Source: Gadus chalcogrammus (taxonomy: Eukaryota; Chordata; Actinopteri; Gadiformes; Gadidae). Taken from it: a stretch of DNA of 64,000 bases. Of the stretch, positions 48,307-59,038 are shown one piece after another. Each line of letters starts with the position of its first letter. Positions within the stretch are counted from its first letter, which is position 1. Location of the stretch: NCBI RefSeq assembly GCF_026213295.1, contig NC_079419.1:27443206-27507205 (forward strand). Direction: 5' to 3'. A model generated the notes under the pieces. It had not been told where the DNA came from. It was given only the letters and a program-made list of their open reading frames with translations, and made no database searches. The position numbers and the translations under genes are program-made.

Positions 48307-49250
48307 CCGTATTGGTCCGAACATAAGACAGCCTTTTTTCCCCTCGAAATAGGTCCGAAAAAGTCGGGTCGTCTTATATTCGGGGTCTGGTCATGGACGG
48401 GTCGAGTATTCAGAGCGCAGTTTCTCTTCTTCGCCTCTCCATTTAAATGTCAATACACATTCGCGGCCGCAGGTGGTGCCAGGAATTGGTTCCGGGAAGA
48501 AGTAGTCCAGCGTCCTTAACAACCAGACCGTTACCGGTGTTTAAAGACAGGCATTTAGAGACAAGTGGCTCAAAAGTGTGTCAGGTCAATCAACAACAGC
48601 GGAGGAGCTATGATGCCAATTTTTTAATAATGGTCGTTAATAAGGCAGAGTCAACTAACAACTGCCAAGCTGCCAAGAAGTTCGGGTTCACGGAGTGTAA
48701 CGTAAGAAGATGGCTAGCACCAAAACAACGTCTCAAAGATGACAACAGTCAGCGCAAATCCTACCGTGGTCCTCAAAGTGGTCGTTTCATTGAGGTTGAC
48801 CGGAGAGTTTTTGAATACGTCAGAGAAAACGCGCTCTGGGAGGAGCCGGTGGAAGCGGAGCAGCTGGGAAGCGATGACAGCGGGGCAGAGGACGTGTGTG
48901 AGAGATAGAGAGTCATCGGAGGAGAAGTTTGGCGAATTTTAGTTACGTTTAGTTAAATATGTGGCCTGTATTTTCTCTGTTATTTAAAATGTTCACAATG
49001 TTGCTTGATTATTGCTTGACATTCATTTTGAATCATACTGTACATATTTTGCCTTGAAAGTGCCGTGGCCTTTACTGGCATTATTATTATTGTCATTAAT
49101 ATAACAAGTGTTCAATTCACTGTGTTTTTAATATTGTTATTTTCAAATAAAATGAAGTTCTTTGTTCTGCAAATCTTTTTTTATAAATGTGTGTTGAAAA
49201 ACGGGGGGTCGTCTTATAATCAGGGTCGTCTTATATTCGGACCAATACGG
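48307..49250. mobile_element. Deleted pogo-type (Tc1/mariner) element, 944 bp
   Basis: Ends CCGTATTGGTCCGAACATAA and TTATATTCGGACCAATACGG are inverses with small differences, flanked by TA on both sides (48305-48306, 49251-49252). GTCGTCTTATA-type subterminal repeats occur at both ends (48367-48381; 49209-49235). Only N- and C-terminal parts of the transposase are left. Confidence 0.88.
48447..48908 (+). pseudogene. pogo transposase remnant: Brinker-like HTH joined to acidic tail
   Basis: From about codon 46 the frame shows RRSYDANFLIMVVNKAE, TNNCQAAKKFGFTECNVRRW (helix-turn-helix) and then SYRGPQSGRFIEVDRRVFEY, the start of a second HTH of CENP-B type. It then jumps to a short acidic C-terminus with DSGAEDVCER and stop. 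The DDE catalytic domain is missing. The first 45 codons are probably not translated. A protein like this could still bind the element's ends (inference). Confidence 0.8.
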
Positions 49251-49252
49251 TA

Positions 49253-49590
49253 CATTTAATAGAGAAACAGGCAATCTGTCCATTTTATTTGAGCAAGTAC
49301 AGAGAAGGGTTACTATCTGAGCATATGCGTTTATCGAGTTAAGACGATGAGGTGGTGCACATGATAACGAGAGAACATGGGTTGTGTGTATACTTGTTTC
49401 GATAGACTAGCCGAATGCGTGGCATTGAATTGTGTGAAGACAATGTTGTGTGTATATGCTAATTTCCTTGTCCCTGAGCGAAGATTTGGGGGCCCACCGA
49501 TACTTCTATGGACTATTCACACTTCAATTATCAGGGTTTTGAATAATGTTTTTGCACTTTGGACTTTGGCGGCATCAAGTGGCCCTGCAT
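49253..49590. other. Unassigned stretch
   Basis: No gene or repeat that I can name. Confidence 0.5.
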
Positions 49591-49848
49591 GTGTTATTTA
49601 AGTATTTTCTGTTCCCTTGCTTTGCCAATTAGCCCTGTCACCTGTGTCTTGTTGCTCCGGTCACATGACCAATCAAGCCATGTATTTAAGCCCTGCTTTT
49701 GCCTATGTTCAGTGCTTAGTCTGTGATGTGCCACGTTCGTACTCTGACCGAAGCTAAAGTCTTGAATTGGAAATTATTATTGATCCCCTGTGTTTTGACC
49801 GCTTGCCTGCCCTCTGGATTACCCACTTGGATTTGCCCCTTTGGTATG

Positions 49849-50371
49849 TGTCACGCAGCGTCCTGCTACGCGGTCCACTACCTCCACCTAGTGGCCACTT
49901 GGCGCCGGTGGTTCTTCTCCTTCCACACCTGTGTGCTGTCAGCTCATCACCAGTTCCTTCTTCAGTCGGAGATCTCCTGCCAGTCGGCGCCAGTTCGTCG
50001 TTACTCCTGCACAGTCAGTATCGGTCCAACTAGTATTCTCGAGCTTTCCTACAGTCTGTCCCCGTGGTAACACTCTCCTTCCTTTCTCAGTACTCTCCGG
50101 TCGCCGAACACCTGCTTGCCTGACTACCCGCCTGCCTACGCCCTGCTTGCCCGTTATCGAACCCCTGCCTGTCGGACTCTCCTCCCGGTTCCTGATCCCC
50201 CGCCTGTTCTGACGCTCCTCCTGGTTCACGACTCTCCGCCTGTTCCGACGCTCCTTCTGGTTCCTGACTCCCCGCCTGTCTGACGCTTCTACATTCCAAT
50301 AAACCCCGTTCCCTTTACCTTGTCTCTGCCTGTGTCTGCGCTTGGGTCTCCACGTTCCGTACCCCCTAACA
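49849..50371 (+). repeat. 5' LTR of the chromodomain Gypsy
   Basis: 523 bp. Contains AATAAACCCCGTTCCC near its 3' end. Differs from the 3' LTR by small indels, for example 50 bp around 49975-50000. Confidence 0.88.
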
Positions 50372-53300
50372 GTACGAACTGGCCTAAACAAGGACCCAGC
50401 GGACGCAGAGTCACTCCGCCAGAGGATCTCCCATCAAGGAACTCTCCTGGGTCAGCACGAACAAACCCTGCAGGAGATTACCTCCAACCTTCGTGAGCTG
50501 GCCGTGGCTGTACAGTCACTGCACGCCGTCTCGCCGGATCCATCCGTCGCTGTTCCGGGTCCATTGGCTTCGTCCCGGGAGCCGTACATTCCTGCTCCAG
50601 AACGCTATGAGGGGGACCTGGGATCCTGCCGGTCCTTCCTTCTCCAGTGTTCGTTGGTCTTCGAACTACAGCCTCTGACCTACCCCACCGACGGGTCACG
50701 GATCGCCTACCTCATCGGTTCCCGGCGAGGCGCTCGCTTGGGCTACTGCCGTGTGGGAACGTGGTTCCGCGGTTTGTAGAGACTATTCCGCCTTTACCGC
50801 GGAGATGCGGATGGTTTTCGATCACCCGGGTCCGGGGAAGGGAGGCGTCTCAGCGCCTTCTACATCTCCGTCAGGGATCCCGCAGCGTCGCCTCCTTCGC
50901 TGTGGAGTTCCGCACCCTGGCGGCTGAGAGCGGCTGGAACGGGGAGGCCCTGCAGGGGGTTTTCCTAAACGCTCTATCCGATGACATCAAGGACCAGCTT
51001 ACTTCCCGGGAGGAATCCACGGATCTGGACGAGCTGATCGCCCTCTCTATTCGGCTCGACAATCGGTTGAGCGAACGCCGCAGGGAGAGAGGTTCACGCC
51101 GCACGCAACACCTCGGCCTTCCGCTTCGTTCTCCGCTCCACCTCGCCGCGAGCGGGGACATTCCCCGAGCCTATGCAGATCGGACGCACGAATCTCTCCC
51201 CCCGCGGAGAGGGAACGCCGTATGCGCTCGGTTCCTGCCTCTACTGTGGTCTTTCGGGCCACCTCCGGTCTGGCTGTCCCTCGCTTTCGGGAAAAGATTG
51301 GGCTTGGCAGTAAGCCGAGGGATCCTGGCGAGCCGCTCCCGTAACCCCTCGGTCTCCCGTCCCCTCCTGGAGGCTGTCCTCCTGTGGCAGGATCAGGTCC
51401 TCCCGCTCTCTATCCTCCTGGACTCTGGGGCCGACGAGAGTTTCATTGATCGGGAGTTGGTCCTGCGATGGAAGATCGACACGGTTCCGCTGGATTCTCC
51501 CATCGAGACCCAGGCACTAGACGGGAGGACACTCACGCGGGTGGAGCACCGTACCGTTCCGGTAGACCTACTCGTTTCCGGGAATCACCACGAGTCCATT
51601 TCCTTTATGGTGATTACCAGCCCCTTCTCCCCGGTCGTTTTGGGTTACCCCTGGCTGAAGACTCACAACCCCGGATCGATTGGGGAACCGGTCGCGTGAT
51701 GTCCTGGAGTACCCACTGCCTGTCCCAGTGTTTACGGTCCGCTAAGTCACCTCGAGCACCAGAGCTCGAGCCAGCCCCCACGCCTCCTAACCTATTCCCT
51801 GTTCCGGAGGAATACCACGACCTCGGGGAGGTGTTTAGCAAGTCCCACGCCTTGTCCCTGCCCCCCCACCGCCCTTATGACTGCTCCATCGACCTCCTTT
51901 CGGGGCTCCCCTCCCAGGGAGTCGTCTGTTCAATCTCTCTCGGCCCGAGCGTGAGTCGATGGAGAAGTACATTGGGGAATCTCTTTCTGCTGGGATCATC
52001 CGCCCATCCTCTTCACCGGTTGGAGCAGGGTTCTTCTTTGTGGGGAAGAAGGATGGCACACTTCGTCCCTGCATCGACTACCGGGGGTTGAATAACATCA
52101 CGGTGAAGAACAAGTATCCCTTGCCCCTCATTAGTTCCGCCTTCGTCCCCCTCCACGGGGCCATGGTCTTCACTAAACTAGATCTTCGCAACGCTTACCA
52201 TTTGGTTCGCATCCGGGAGGGAGATGAATGGAAGACCGCGTTCAACACTCCTTTGGGTCACTTTGAGTACCTGGTCATGCCCTTCGGTCTTTCCAACGCC
52301 CCCGCTGTTTTTCAGTCCCTAGTCAACGATGTCCTCCGGGACATGCTGAACCACTCCGTGTTCGTGTACATAGACGACATCTTGATCTTCTCGAGATCTG
52401 TGGAGGAGCACCGGGTCCACGTCCGGCAGGTCCTACAGCGACTGCTGGAGAACCGTCTATATGTCAAGGCGGAGAAGTGCGTCTTCCACGTGCCATCCGT
52501 CGCCTTCCTGGGATATATAATCGGTCAGGGCCGAATCAGCATGGACCCCTCCAAGGGTCTCTGCGGTGGCCGAGTGGCCCTCCCCCCCCAACCCCGCAAG
52601 AGATTGCAGCAGTTCTTGGGATTCGCCAACTTTTATCGTCGGTTCATACGAGGCTATAGTCAAGTCGCGGCACCACTCACTCTGACCCCGAGAACATCCT
52701 GCCCCCCGCTTGCTTGATCGCTACTCTTACCTGGGAGATTGAGTCCGCGGTGCGCCGGGCACAGAGTCAGCAGCCAGACCCCGGTACCCGGTCCTCCGAA
52801 TCGCTTGTTCGTTCCAGACGCCGTACGGTCCAGGGTTCTGCTCTGGGCTCACTCCTCCAGGCTTACCTGTCACCCAGGAATCACCCGCACACTGGACTTC
52901 ATACGCCGGCGTTTTTGGTGGTCGTCCATGGATGCGGACGTCCGCGCGTTCATTGCAGCATGCGCAACCTGCGCCCGGAATAAGACGTCTACTCGTTCCC
53001 GCTCCGGTCTGCTGCGACCTCTACCCATTCCTAGTCGACCGTGGTCTCACATCGCCCTGGACTTCGTCACCGGTCTGCCCACGTCCGAGGGTAACACCAC
53101 CATCCTCACCGTGATAGACCGCTTCTCCAAGGGCGCACACTTCATCGCGCTCCCCAAGCTCCCCTCTTCAAGGGAGACCGCGGACCTCCTGGTCCAATGC
53201 CTTCACGGCATTCCGGTGGACATCGTCTCGGACAGGGGTCCTCAGTTCACCTCTCAGGTGTGGCGCGCGTTTTGCGCTGCGCTAGGGGCCACACCCAGCC

Positions 53301-53985
53301 TTTCCTCCGGATTCCACCCCCAGTCCAACGGACAGTCAGAGCGGGTCAACCAGGAGATGGAGGCAGCTCTCTGCTGTATCTCTCACGCCAACCCCTCATC
53401 CTGGAACTCTCAGCTCCCCTGGGTCGAGTACGCCCACAACACGCTGGTCAACGCGTCCTCCGGTTTATCCCCGTTCATGGCCTCGCTTGGTTATCAACCA
53501 ACCCTGTTCCCCGAGCTGGAGGAGGAGATTTCAGTCCCGTCTGTCCAGGCCCACATGCGCTGGTGCCGGCGTACTTGGAAGCGTACACGCGCTGCGCTGG
53601 TCCGCGCATCCTCCCGCTCCCAACTACAGGCCAATAGGCGCCGCTACCTGCACCCCTGTACGTCCCCGGCCAGAGGGTTTGGCTTCGGGCGAAGGATCTT
53701 CCCTTGAAGGGAATCTCTCCTAAAATCTCCCCCCGGTTCATTGGACCTTTTGAGATTGAGGCTATCATCAACCCCTGTGCCGTTCGTCTCCGGCTTCCCC
53801 CATCCCTCCGTATACATCCGACCTTCCATGTGTCCCAGGTCAAGCCCGTCTCCTCCAGCCCGTTGTCTCCTCCTGCCCCGCCCCCACCTCCACCCTGGGT
53901 TATTGACAACCATCCGGCGTGGACGGTCCGTCGCCTCCTGGAGGTTCGGCGCCGCGGGCGGGGGCATCAGTACCTCGTCGACTAG
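50372..53985 (+). pseudogene. gag-pol of the chromodomain Gypsy, broken
   Basis: Gag begins near 50390 with DPADAESLRQRISHQG; the position where the start ATG is expected reads AAG. Frame changes occur near 50700-50760. The protease shows [12 protein letters not shown] (51418-51453). RT (51959-52690) shows [45 protein letters not shown] and [12 protein letters not shown]. The RNase H region is deleted: the frame passes within about 150 bp into the integrase zinc region ([23 protein letters not shown]). Integrase shows [16 protein letters not shown] and [12 protein letters not shown] (D, D, E). A final frame (53704-53985) shows [11 protein letters not shown] and the chromodomain start [19 protein letters not shown] at 53983-53985 stands where a Trp codon is usual. 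Confidence 0.88.
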
Positions 53986-54046
53986 GAGGGGTACGGTCCC
54001 GAGGAGCGCTCTTGGGTTCCCCGGAAGAATATCCTGGATGCATCCG

Positions 54047-54061
54047 TAGAGGGGGGGGTAC
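54047..54061 (+). promoter_or_regulatory. Polypurine tract of the chromodomain Gypsy
   Basis: TAGAGGGGGGGGTAC lies immediately before the 3' LTR, the usual plus-strand primer position. Confidence 0.75.
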
Positions 54062-54593
54062 TGTGACGCAGCGTCCTGCTACGCGGTCCACTACCTCCAC
54101 CTAGTGGCCACTTGGCGCCGGTGGTTCTTCTCCTTCCACCCCTGTGTGCTGTCAGCTCATCACCAGTTCCTTCTTCAGTCGGAGATCTCCTGCCAGTTCG
54201 TCGTTACTCCTGCACAGTCAGTATCGGTCCAACTAGTATTCTCGAGCTTTCCTACAGTCTGTCCCCGTGGTAACACTCTCCTTCCTTTCTCAGTACTCCC
54301 CGGTTGCCGAACACCTGCTTGCCTGACTACCCGCCTGCCTACGCCCTGCTTGCCCGTTATCGAACCCGTGCCTGTCGGACTCTCCTCCCGGTTCCTGATC
54401 CCCCGCCTGTTCTGACGCTCCTCCTGGTTCCTGATCCCTCGCCTGTTCTGACGCTCCTCCTGGTTCCCGACGCTCCTTCTGGTTCCTGACTCCCCGCCTG
54501 TCTGACACTTCTACATTCCAATAAACCCCGTTCCCTTTACCTCGTCTCTGCTTGTGTCTGCGCTTGGGTCTCCACGTTCCGTACCCCCTAACA
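54062..54593 (+). repeat. 3' LTR of the chromodomain Gypsy
   Basis: 532 bp. It shares with the 5' LTR the CTCGAGCTTTCCTACAGTC block and the CGCTTGGGTCTCCACGTTCC end. The tail GTACCCCCTAACA is duplicated (54581-54606). Confidence 0.88.
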
Positions 54594-54962
54594 GTACCCC
54601 CTAACAGACTTTGTCTTTTGATGAGAATCTACCTGTTTTTGAGTTTTCCTTTTGCCTTCTCTGTTGGACTTTTTGCCCTTTTTGGATCTTGCCCTCGTTT
54701 TGGAATTTGTGATCTTCTGTGTTTTTGCCCAAAGACTTTGTTGTAATAAACAACCTTTCAGTTAAACCCTCTCTGCACTTGAGTCTATACCCTTCCCTTT
54801 TTGTTAACTGGGTTCAGAGTAGAACTGTGGATTCGCAAATCCGGGCTCGATCCCCAATTCTGACATCAATACTGATGGACTTGGACACTTGAGTCGTGTA
54901 TTTTTTGCCATTGCTGTTAATGGGATGAGAACTGAGATCCTAAAGAGAGATCGTACAGCACG

Positions 54963-55010
54963 CGCACGCACACACACACACACACACGCACACGCAGCAG
55001 CAGCAGGGCA
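54963..55010. repeat. (CA)n/(CAG)n short microsatellite
   Basis: CGCACGCACACACACACACA passes into GCAGCAGCAGCAG. Confidence 0.85.
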
Positions 55011-55710
55011 ATACATTGATCTTTCAGATTCTTCAGTTCAATTCATTTTACATTTCTGCAATTTTAACAATGCCTTGTGCTTATCATTCAGTTGTCCCTT
55101 TATTTGTTTACAACCATTTACATTTCTTAAATGGTGTGAATGTTTACATTGTTTACTCCATTTAGACTTTTGTTCAAATCCCTTCACTTGATTTAAGCCA
55201 TTTAACGTTTCTTTATGTCTTAATCTATGTGGCTTTATTAAAAAAATATTTTCAACCTCACTTTGCACAACGGCACTCACCGCATTTTCTGCAGGAAATG
55301 CATTTTCTAGTTGTTAATTAATAGCCTTACTGCATTAAAGCGTTACTTAAAACACTGTCGACCGGTCCCACCAGTCTCACGGCACTGTCCAAAATCCATA
55401 CTGTAGCGCAAATTCACACCAGTGTATTTTCTATACAGTTTATACGTACACCCCTAACCTGAACAACCAAAACTGTTCCATTCTTGGAAAAACTGAACCT
55501 GAATCATCAAAAACACTGACTTTTACTCTGATTCGGATGCATTTCCCATGCAAAAACACTGTCAACCAATTTGAATACAGACGTCGCAAAACCTCTACAA
55601 CATCCAGCTCTCCAACAAGAAGTTGACAACGAAGACCTTACGGATGGCACAAGCATGTGTTACAGATATACGAATGAAGCTTGGCTCTTTCTTCTGCAAC
55701 ACATTTATTT
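55011..55710. other. Unassigned stretch
   Basis: AT-rich with no gene and no family I recognise. Confidence 0.5.
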
Positions 55711-55810
55711 CCTGTTGGAAATATAAACAGTTTACATTAGAGATGCGCTCTCTTTAGCGTAGCATACATTCATTAGCGATACTTCGTGTACTGTCCCACT
55801 TCGGCACTAT
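55711..55810 (-). repeat. LTR fragment of the minus-strand Gypsy family
   Basis: CCTGTTGGAAATATAAACAG to ACTTCGGCACTA matches 57526-57626 and 58730-58832 with few differences. It stops where the longer LTRs go on with CAGTGGTGTCAGTCACC. It is a third, truncated copy. Confidence 0.8.
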
Positions 55811-56645
55811 ATTCGGCCCATATAATCTAATCTAATACGTCTCCAAAACACATGCTCTCAATAACAATACCCTATATAATACACAGTAATCTTATACACT
55901 TGCAATAGACCTGCTACTCTTAGCACAATACTCAGTATCTCTTCTACAGTTACTAGTCTAATTAACCATGCTGGGCATCTAAATACATGTTCCCTTTACT
56001 ATTACAGGGCCCACAGGTAAGTATTAGCATGTACCCTCAGCTATGAAAATACTGTCTGTTTTAAGTGTAGAATTACCTCTTTAAACATACTGCAAGTAAA
56101 GGTAAACATAAATGCATAAACTCAAATTACCTAGAACATTAAAATAACATTACTCCAGACTGAATCACTGTATAACCTGGTCTTATTACTCTGATTAATC
56201 ACTATTTATCATTATTTCCTTCTTGTTGTTAAACCTTTATGAACTACACCTATGCACAGCCCTTAGCCTAATATAACTCTTCTTTAACCCACAGTCAGCA
56301 CCTGTTTTATTCTAACAATACTATCAAACACACCAAAACAAAAGCACAATAGACCCTATTACACTCTTATCCAAACACCGAACTGTCCCTTTAACTGTCG
56401 TGACCGGGAGGAAATACGGCTATTAGCCTTAGCATTAGCATGCTAGTGGGGATTAGCTCGGTCCGGTTCATCAAAAACCATGGCTTATTCCGTCTCCCGA
56501 CACATTCACTCGGTTCATCATGCATCAAACAGTCTGTCATCACTCCCGGCCCCCACCCACACATAGCCACAAACAGTTATTACACTAACCATAACCCCAC
56601 CCAGGATGTGACTAGCTTATTTATTTAGCCGGCGGCATCGTCGTC
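55811..56645. other. Unassigned stretch
   Basis: AT-rich; TCTAATCTAATAC at 55828-55840. No gene. Confidence 0.5.
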
Positions 56646-56686
56646 GGTGTTTAAGATCGCTACCGGCGGCAGCGATCTTAAACACC
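56646..56686. repeat. Perfect 16-bp hairpin with a 9-nt loop
   Basis: GGTGTTTAAGATCGCT (56646-56661) pairs with AGCGATCTTAAACACC (56671-56686) across ACCGGCGGC. GCCGGCGG and CGCCGG-type bases also surround it. It is not followed by a U-rich run, and nothing links it to a gene. Confidence 0.85.
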
Positions 56687-56751
56687 GGCTCGTCCAAATA
56701 CAAAATCATGAACACCCTTAGCCAAGGTCAACTTCAATGTTCCCCATTAAT

Positions 56752-57459
56752 TAGGGCTGCAGTTATCTAATATTTTAGTAATCGATTATTCTACCGATTA
56801 TTCCATCGATTAATCGAGTAATCGGATAAAACATACATTGCTTAATTGAAAAGTAATTATAAATAAACATGAGAAAAGAACACATGTCAATTAATAATGA
56901 ACAAGTAGCAAACCATATTTTCTACCAAAAGTACCAATTTAGTTACTTTCCCATTGTTTATTAGTCTGTACTTGTACCATGAGAAATAACAATGTTGACA
57001 GATAAGTTAAGTGCATTTATGTGCCATACATTCTTGGGTTTAAGTAAGCATTTACTTCACTTTCACTGCAGCATGGAAGTCGTGCTGCTGCGGTACGCCA
57101 GCTCGTCTTGCAGTGGACACACACCACGGTCTTCTCATTAATGTTTAACGTGTTAATGATCCCAAACCTTGGACATTCGCTGTCACTTTCTCCTGCCCGT
57201 TTGGCTCTCCTCACTATTTTCGCTCATGTCTTCCATTTAGCAAGTGCTAATGTTAGCCCCTAAACAAGTCAAAACATGCCGCGTTTGTTTGTTCTGTGGG
57301 TGGCGTATGCGCCGGTTGTGTCACACTAAAAATGGTCCGTGCGTAAAACTGTGACCTCAGCTGTAAAATTAAATAAACGATGACTCGAGGCAAGAAAATT
57401 CATCTATCCTTTTTTGTAATCGAATTATTTGAATCAATCGATGAATCGTTTCAGCTCTA
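56752..57459. mobile_element. Non-autonomous hAT, 708 bp
   Basis: The left end is TAGGGCTGCAGTTATCTAAT with ATCGATTA repeats; the right end ...GAATCGTTTCAGCTCTA has the inverse pattern. The 8-bp flanks are CCATTAAT (56744-56751) and CTATTAAT (57460-57467), one mismatch. A minus-strand scrap at about 57190-57060 (NEKTVVCVHCKTSW) may be a BED-finger leftover. Confidence 0.82.
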
Positions 57460-57510
57460 CTATTAATGTAACAGGGCAAATTCTACGCTCTACTAAACAT
57501 TTCGCTAGTG

Positions 57511-57835
57511 TGTATTACACCATACCTGTTGGAAATATAAACAGTTTACATTAGAGATGCGCTCTCTTTAGCGTAGCATACATTCATTAGCGATACTTTG
57601 TGTACTGTCCTACTTCGGCGCTACAGTGGTGTCAGTCACCGATGCCCAGCCACCTGTAAGGCCTAGAGCGCCCTCTGCTGGTGAATACGAGTTCGTCCAG
57701 CCAATAATGTAACCCTTTCCAAATACCTTGTGATAATACAGAACCTATGTTTAGCTTGTTGGCTTTGGCATAAATATTGAAGGGGGGGGGGGGGGGGGGG
57801 GAATAATCCTATGTATTTTAATACACAGTGCCACA
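57511..57835 (-). repeat. Gypsy LTR, distal copy
   Basis: About 325 bp; on the minus strand it runs from TGTGGCACTGTG to GGTATGGTGTAATACA. It is preceded on that strand by AGTGGGGGAGAG, a polypurine tract. It contains a poly-G run (57782-57801, plus strand) and the CGCTCTCTTTAGCGTAGC block. Confidence 0.85.
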
Positions 57836-58716
57836 CTCTCCCCCACTAAATTAAATGTCACCTGACATTTCTGTGAGCCTTAAGGCATTATCAATATCAC
57901 ACCTCACATACCCAAGGCCTCCAAAAGGTACTAGCAAGTGTAACCTGAGTCTCTGTCACCTTACAGCTTTGCACTAGGGACGGCTGGCCTAATCGTCTAA
58001 GCCTCTGGGGTTGTTGTCTTGCCCTCTGTACCTCCCCATTGTTCAGGGCTGGAGACTCTGCCCCTGACTGAACATGCTCAGACCTTTCAGGACTCGGGTC
58101 AGATCTCTGAGATTGTAGTGGCAAATCCTCTTCGCTCTGTAGGGGCAAATCCTCTTCGCTCTGTAGTGGCACATCCTCTTCTTGGTGCTGAGGCTGGAAG
58201 GGCTCTGCCAGAGGATCCAGGTGCCTTCGACGCCTCCCTCTGCCGGGTATGAGATGCCAGTGGAGGTTTGCTAGTGTAGTCGTCGTCGTCGGTGGTGTTA
58301 TCTGGCTCGGCTGCTGCGGTGGTTGATGCCTTGGTTGTGTCCCTTTCTTTGCAGGTCTCTGGGAGTCTTTCTTGGGCTGTAGAGTCGTTGCTGATGGCTG
58401 GTCAATAGGTAGGTAGTCGCAGGGCAGCAGCAGGTTTCTGTGGACGACTCTGTCCCGTCCTTTCCCATTTTCTGGGCTGATCTGGTAGACTGGGCTGTCA
58501 TCCGCTTTCCTCTCTTTGACCTTGTATACTTGGTCCTCCCAGTAGGACTGAATCTTGCCAGGCCCGCCTCTGGGGGTTAGGTTTGGAGGAGAACTCTGTC
58601 GCCTGGCTAAAGGTCTCTTCCCTGCACTTTCCTGTCATAGTGGGTCTTTCCACAAACTGCTCCCTTGTCAGCTGTTTTGGCGGCAATCTGGTATGCATCT
58701 TGCATAGTCATCGTAC

Positions 58717-59038
58717 GTATTACACCATACCTGTTGGAAATATAAACAGTTTACATTAGAGATGCGCTCTCTTTAGCGTAGCATACATTCATTAGCGATA
58801 CTTTGTGTACTGTCCTACTTCGGCGCTACAGTGGTGTCAGTCACCGATGCCCAGCCACCTGTAAGGCCTAGAGCGCCCTCTGCTGGTGAATACGAGTTCG
58901 TCCAGCCAATAATGTAACCCTTTCCAAATACCTTGTGATAATACAGAACCTATGTTTAGCTTGTTGGCTTTGGCATAAATATTGAAGGGGGGGGGGGGGG
59001 GGGGAATAATCCTATGTCTTTTAAAACACAGTGCCACA
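58717..59038 (-). repeat. Gypsy LTR, proximal copy
   Basis: About 322 bp, near-identical to 57511-57835 apart from the poly-G length and a few bases. On the minus strand it is preceded by AGTGGGGGAGAG. Confidence 0.85.

Larger units (their letters stand above)
49849..54593 (+). mobile_element. Chromodomain Ty3/Gypsy retrotransposon, decayed
   Basis: LTRs 49849-50371 and 54062-54593 both begin TGT(C/G)ACGCAGCG and end CCCCCTAACA, with several differences. The 3' copy is followed by a 13-bp repeat of its own end. The internal order is gag, protease, RT, integrase, chromodomain. RNase H is missing, and frameshifts and stops are spread through it. No clear target duplication. Confidence 0.9.
49591..54862 (+). 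repeat. Older LTR-like sequence split by the chromodomain Gypsy
   Basis: The left part, 49591-49848, has a TATTTAAGCCCTGC box (49682-49695). The right part, 54607-54862, has GTAATAAACAACC (54742-54754) as a polyadenylation signal and ends near CCCCAATTCTGACA. Joined, they would be about 515 bp, LTR-sized. I could not prove TG...CA limits or a target duplication. Confidence 0.5.

Noticed and set aside
49844..54611. GTATG / GTACC as target duplication of the chromodomain Gypsy
   Set aside because: Only three of five bases agree and the second copy belongs to a repeated LTR end.
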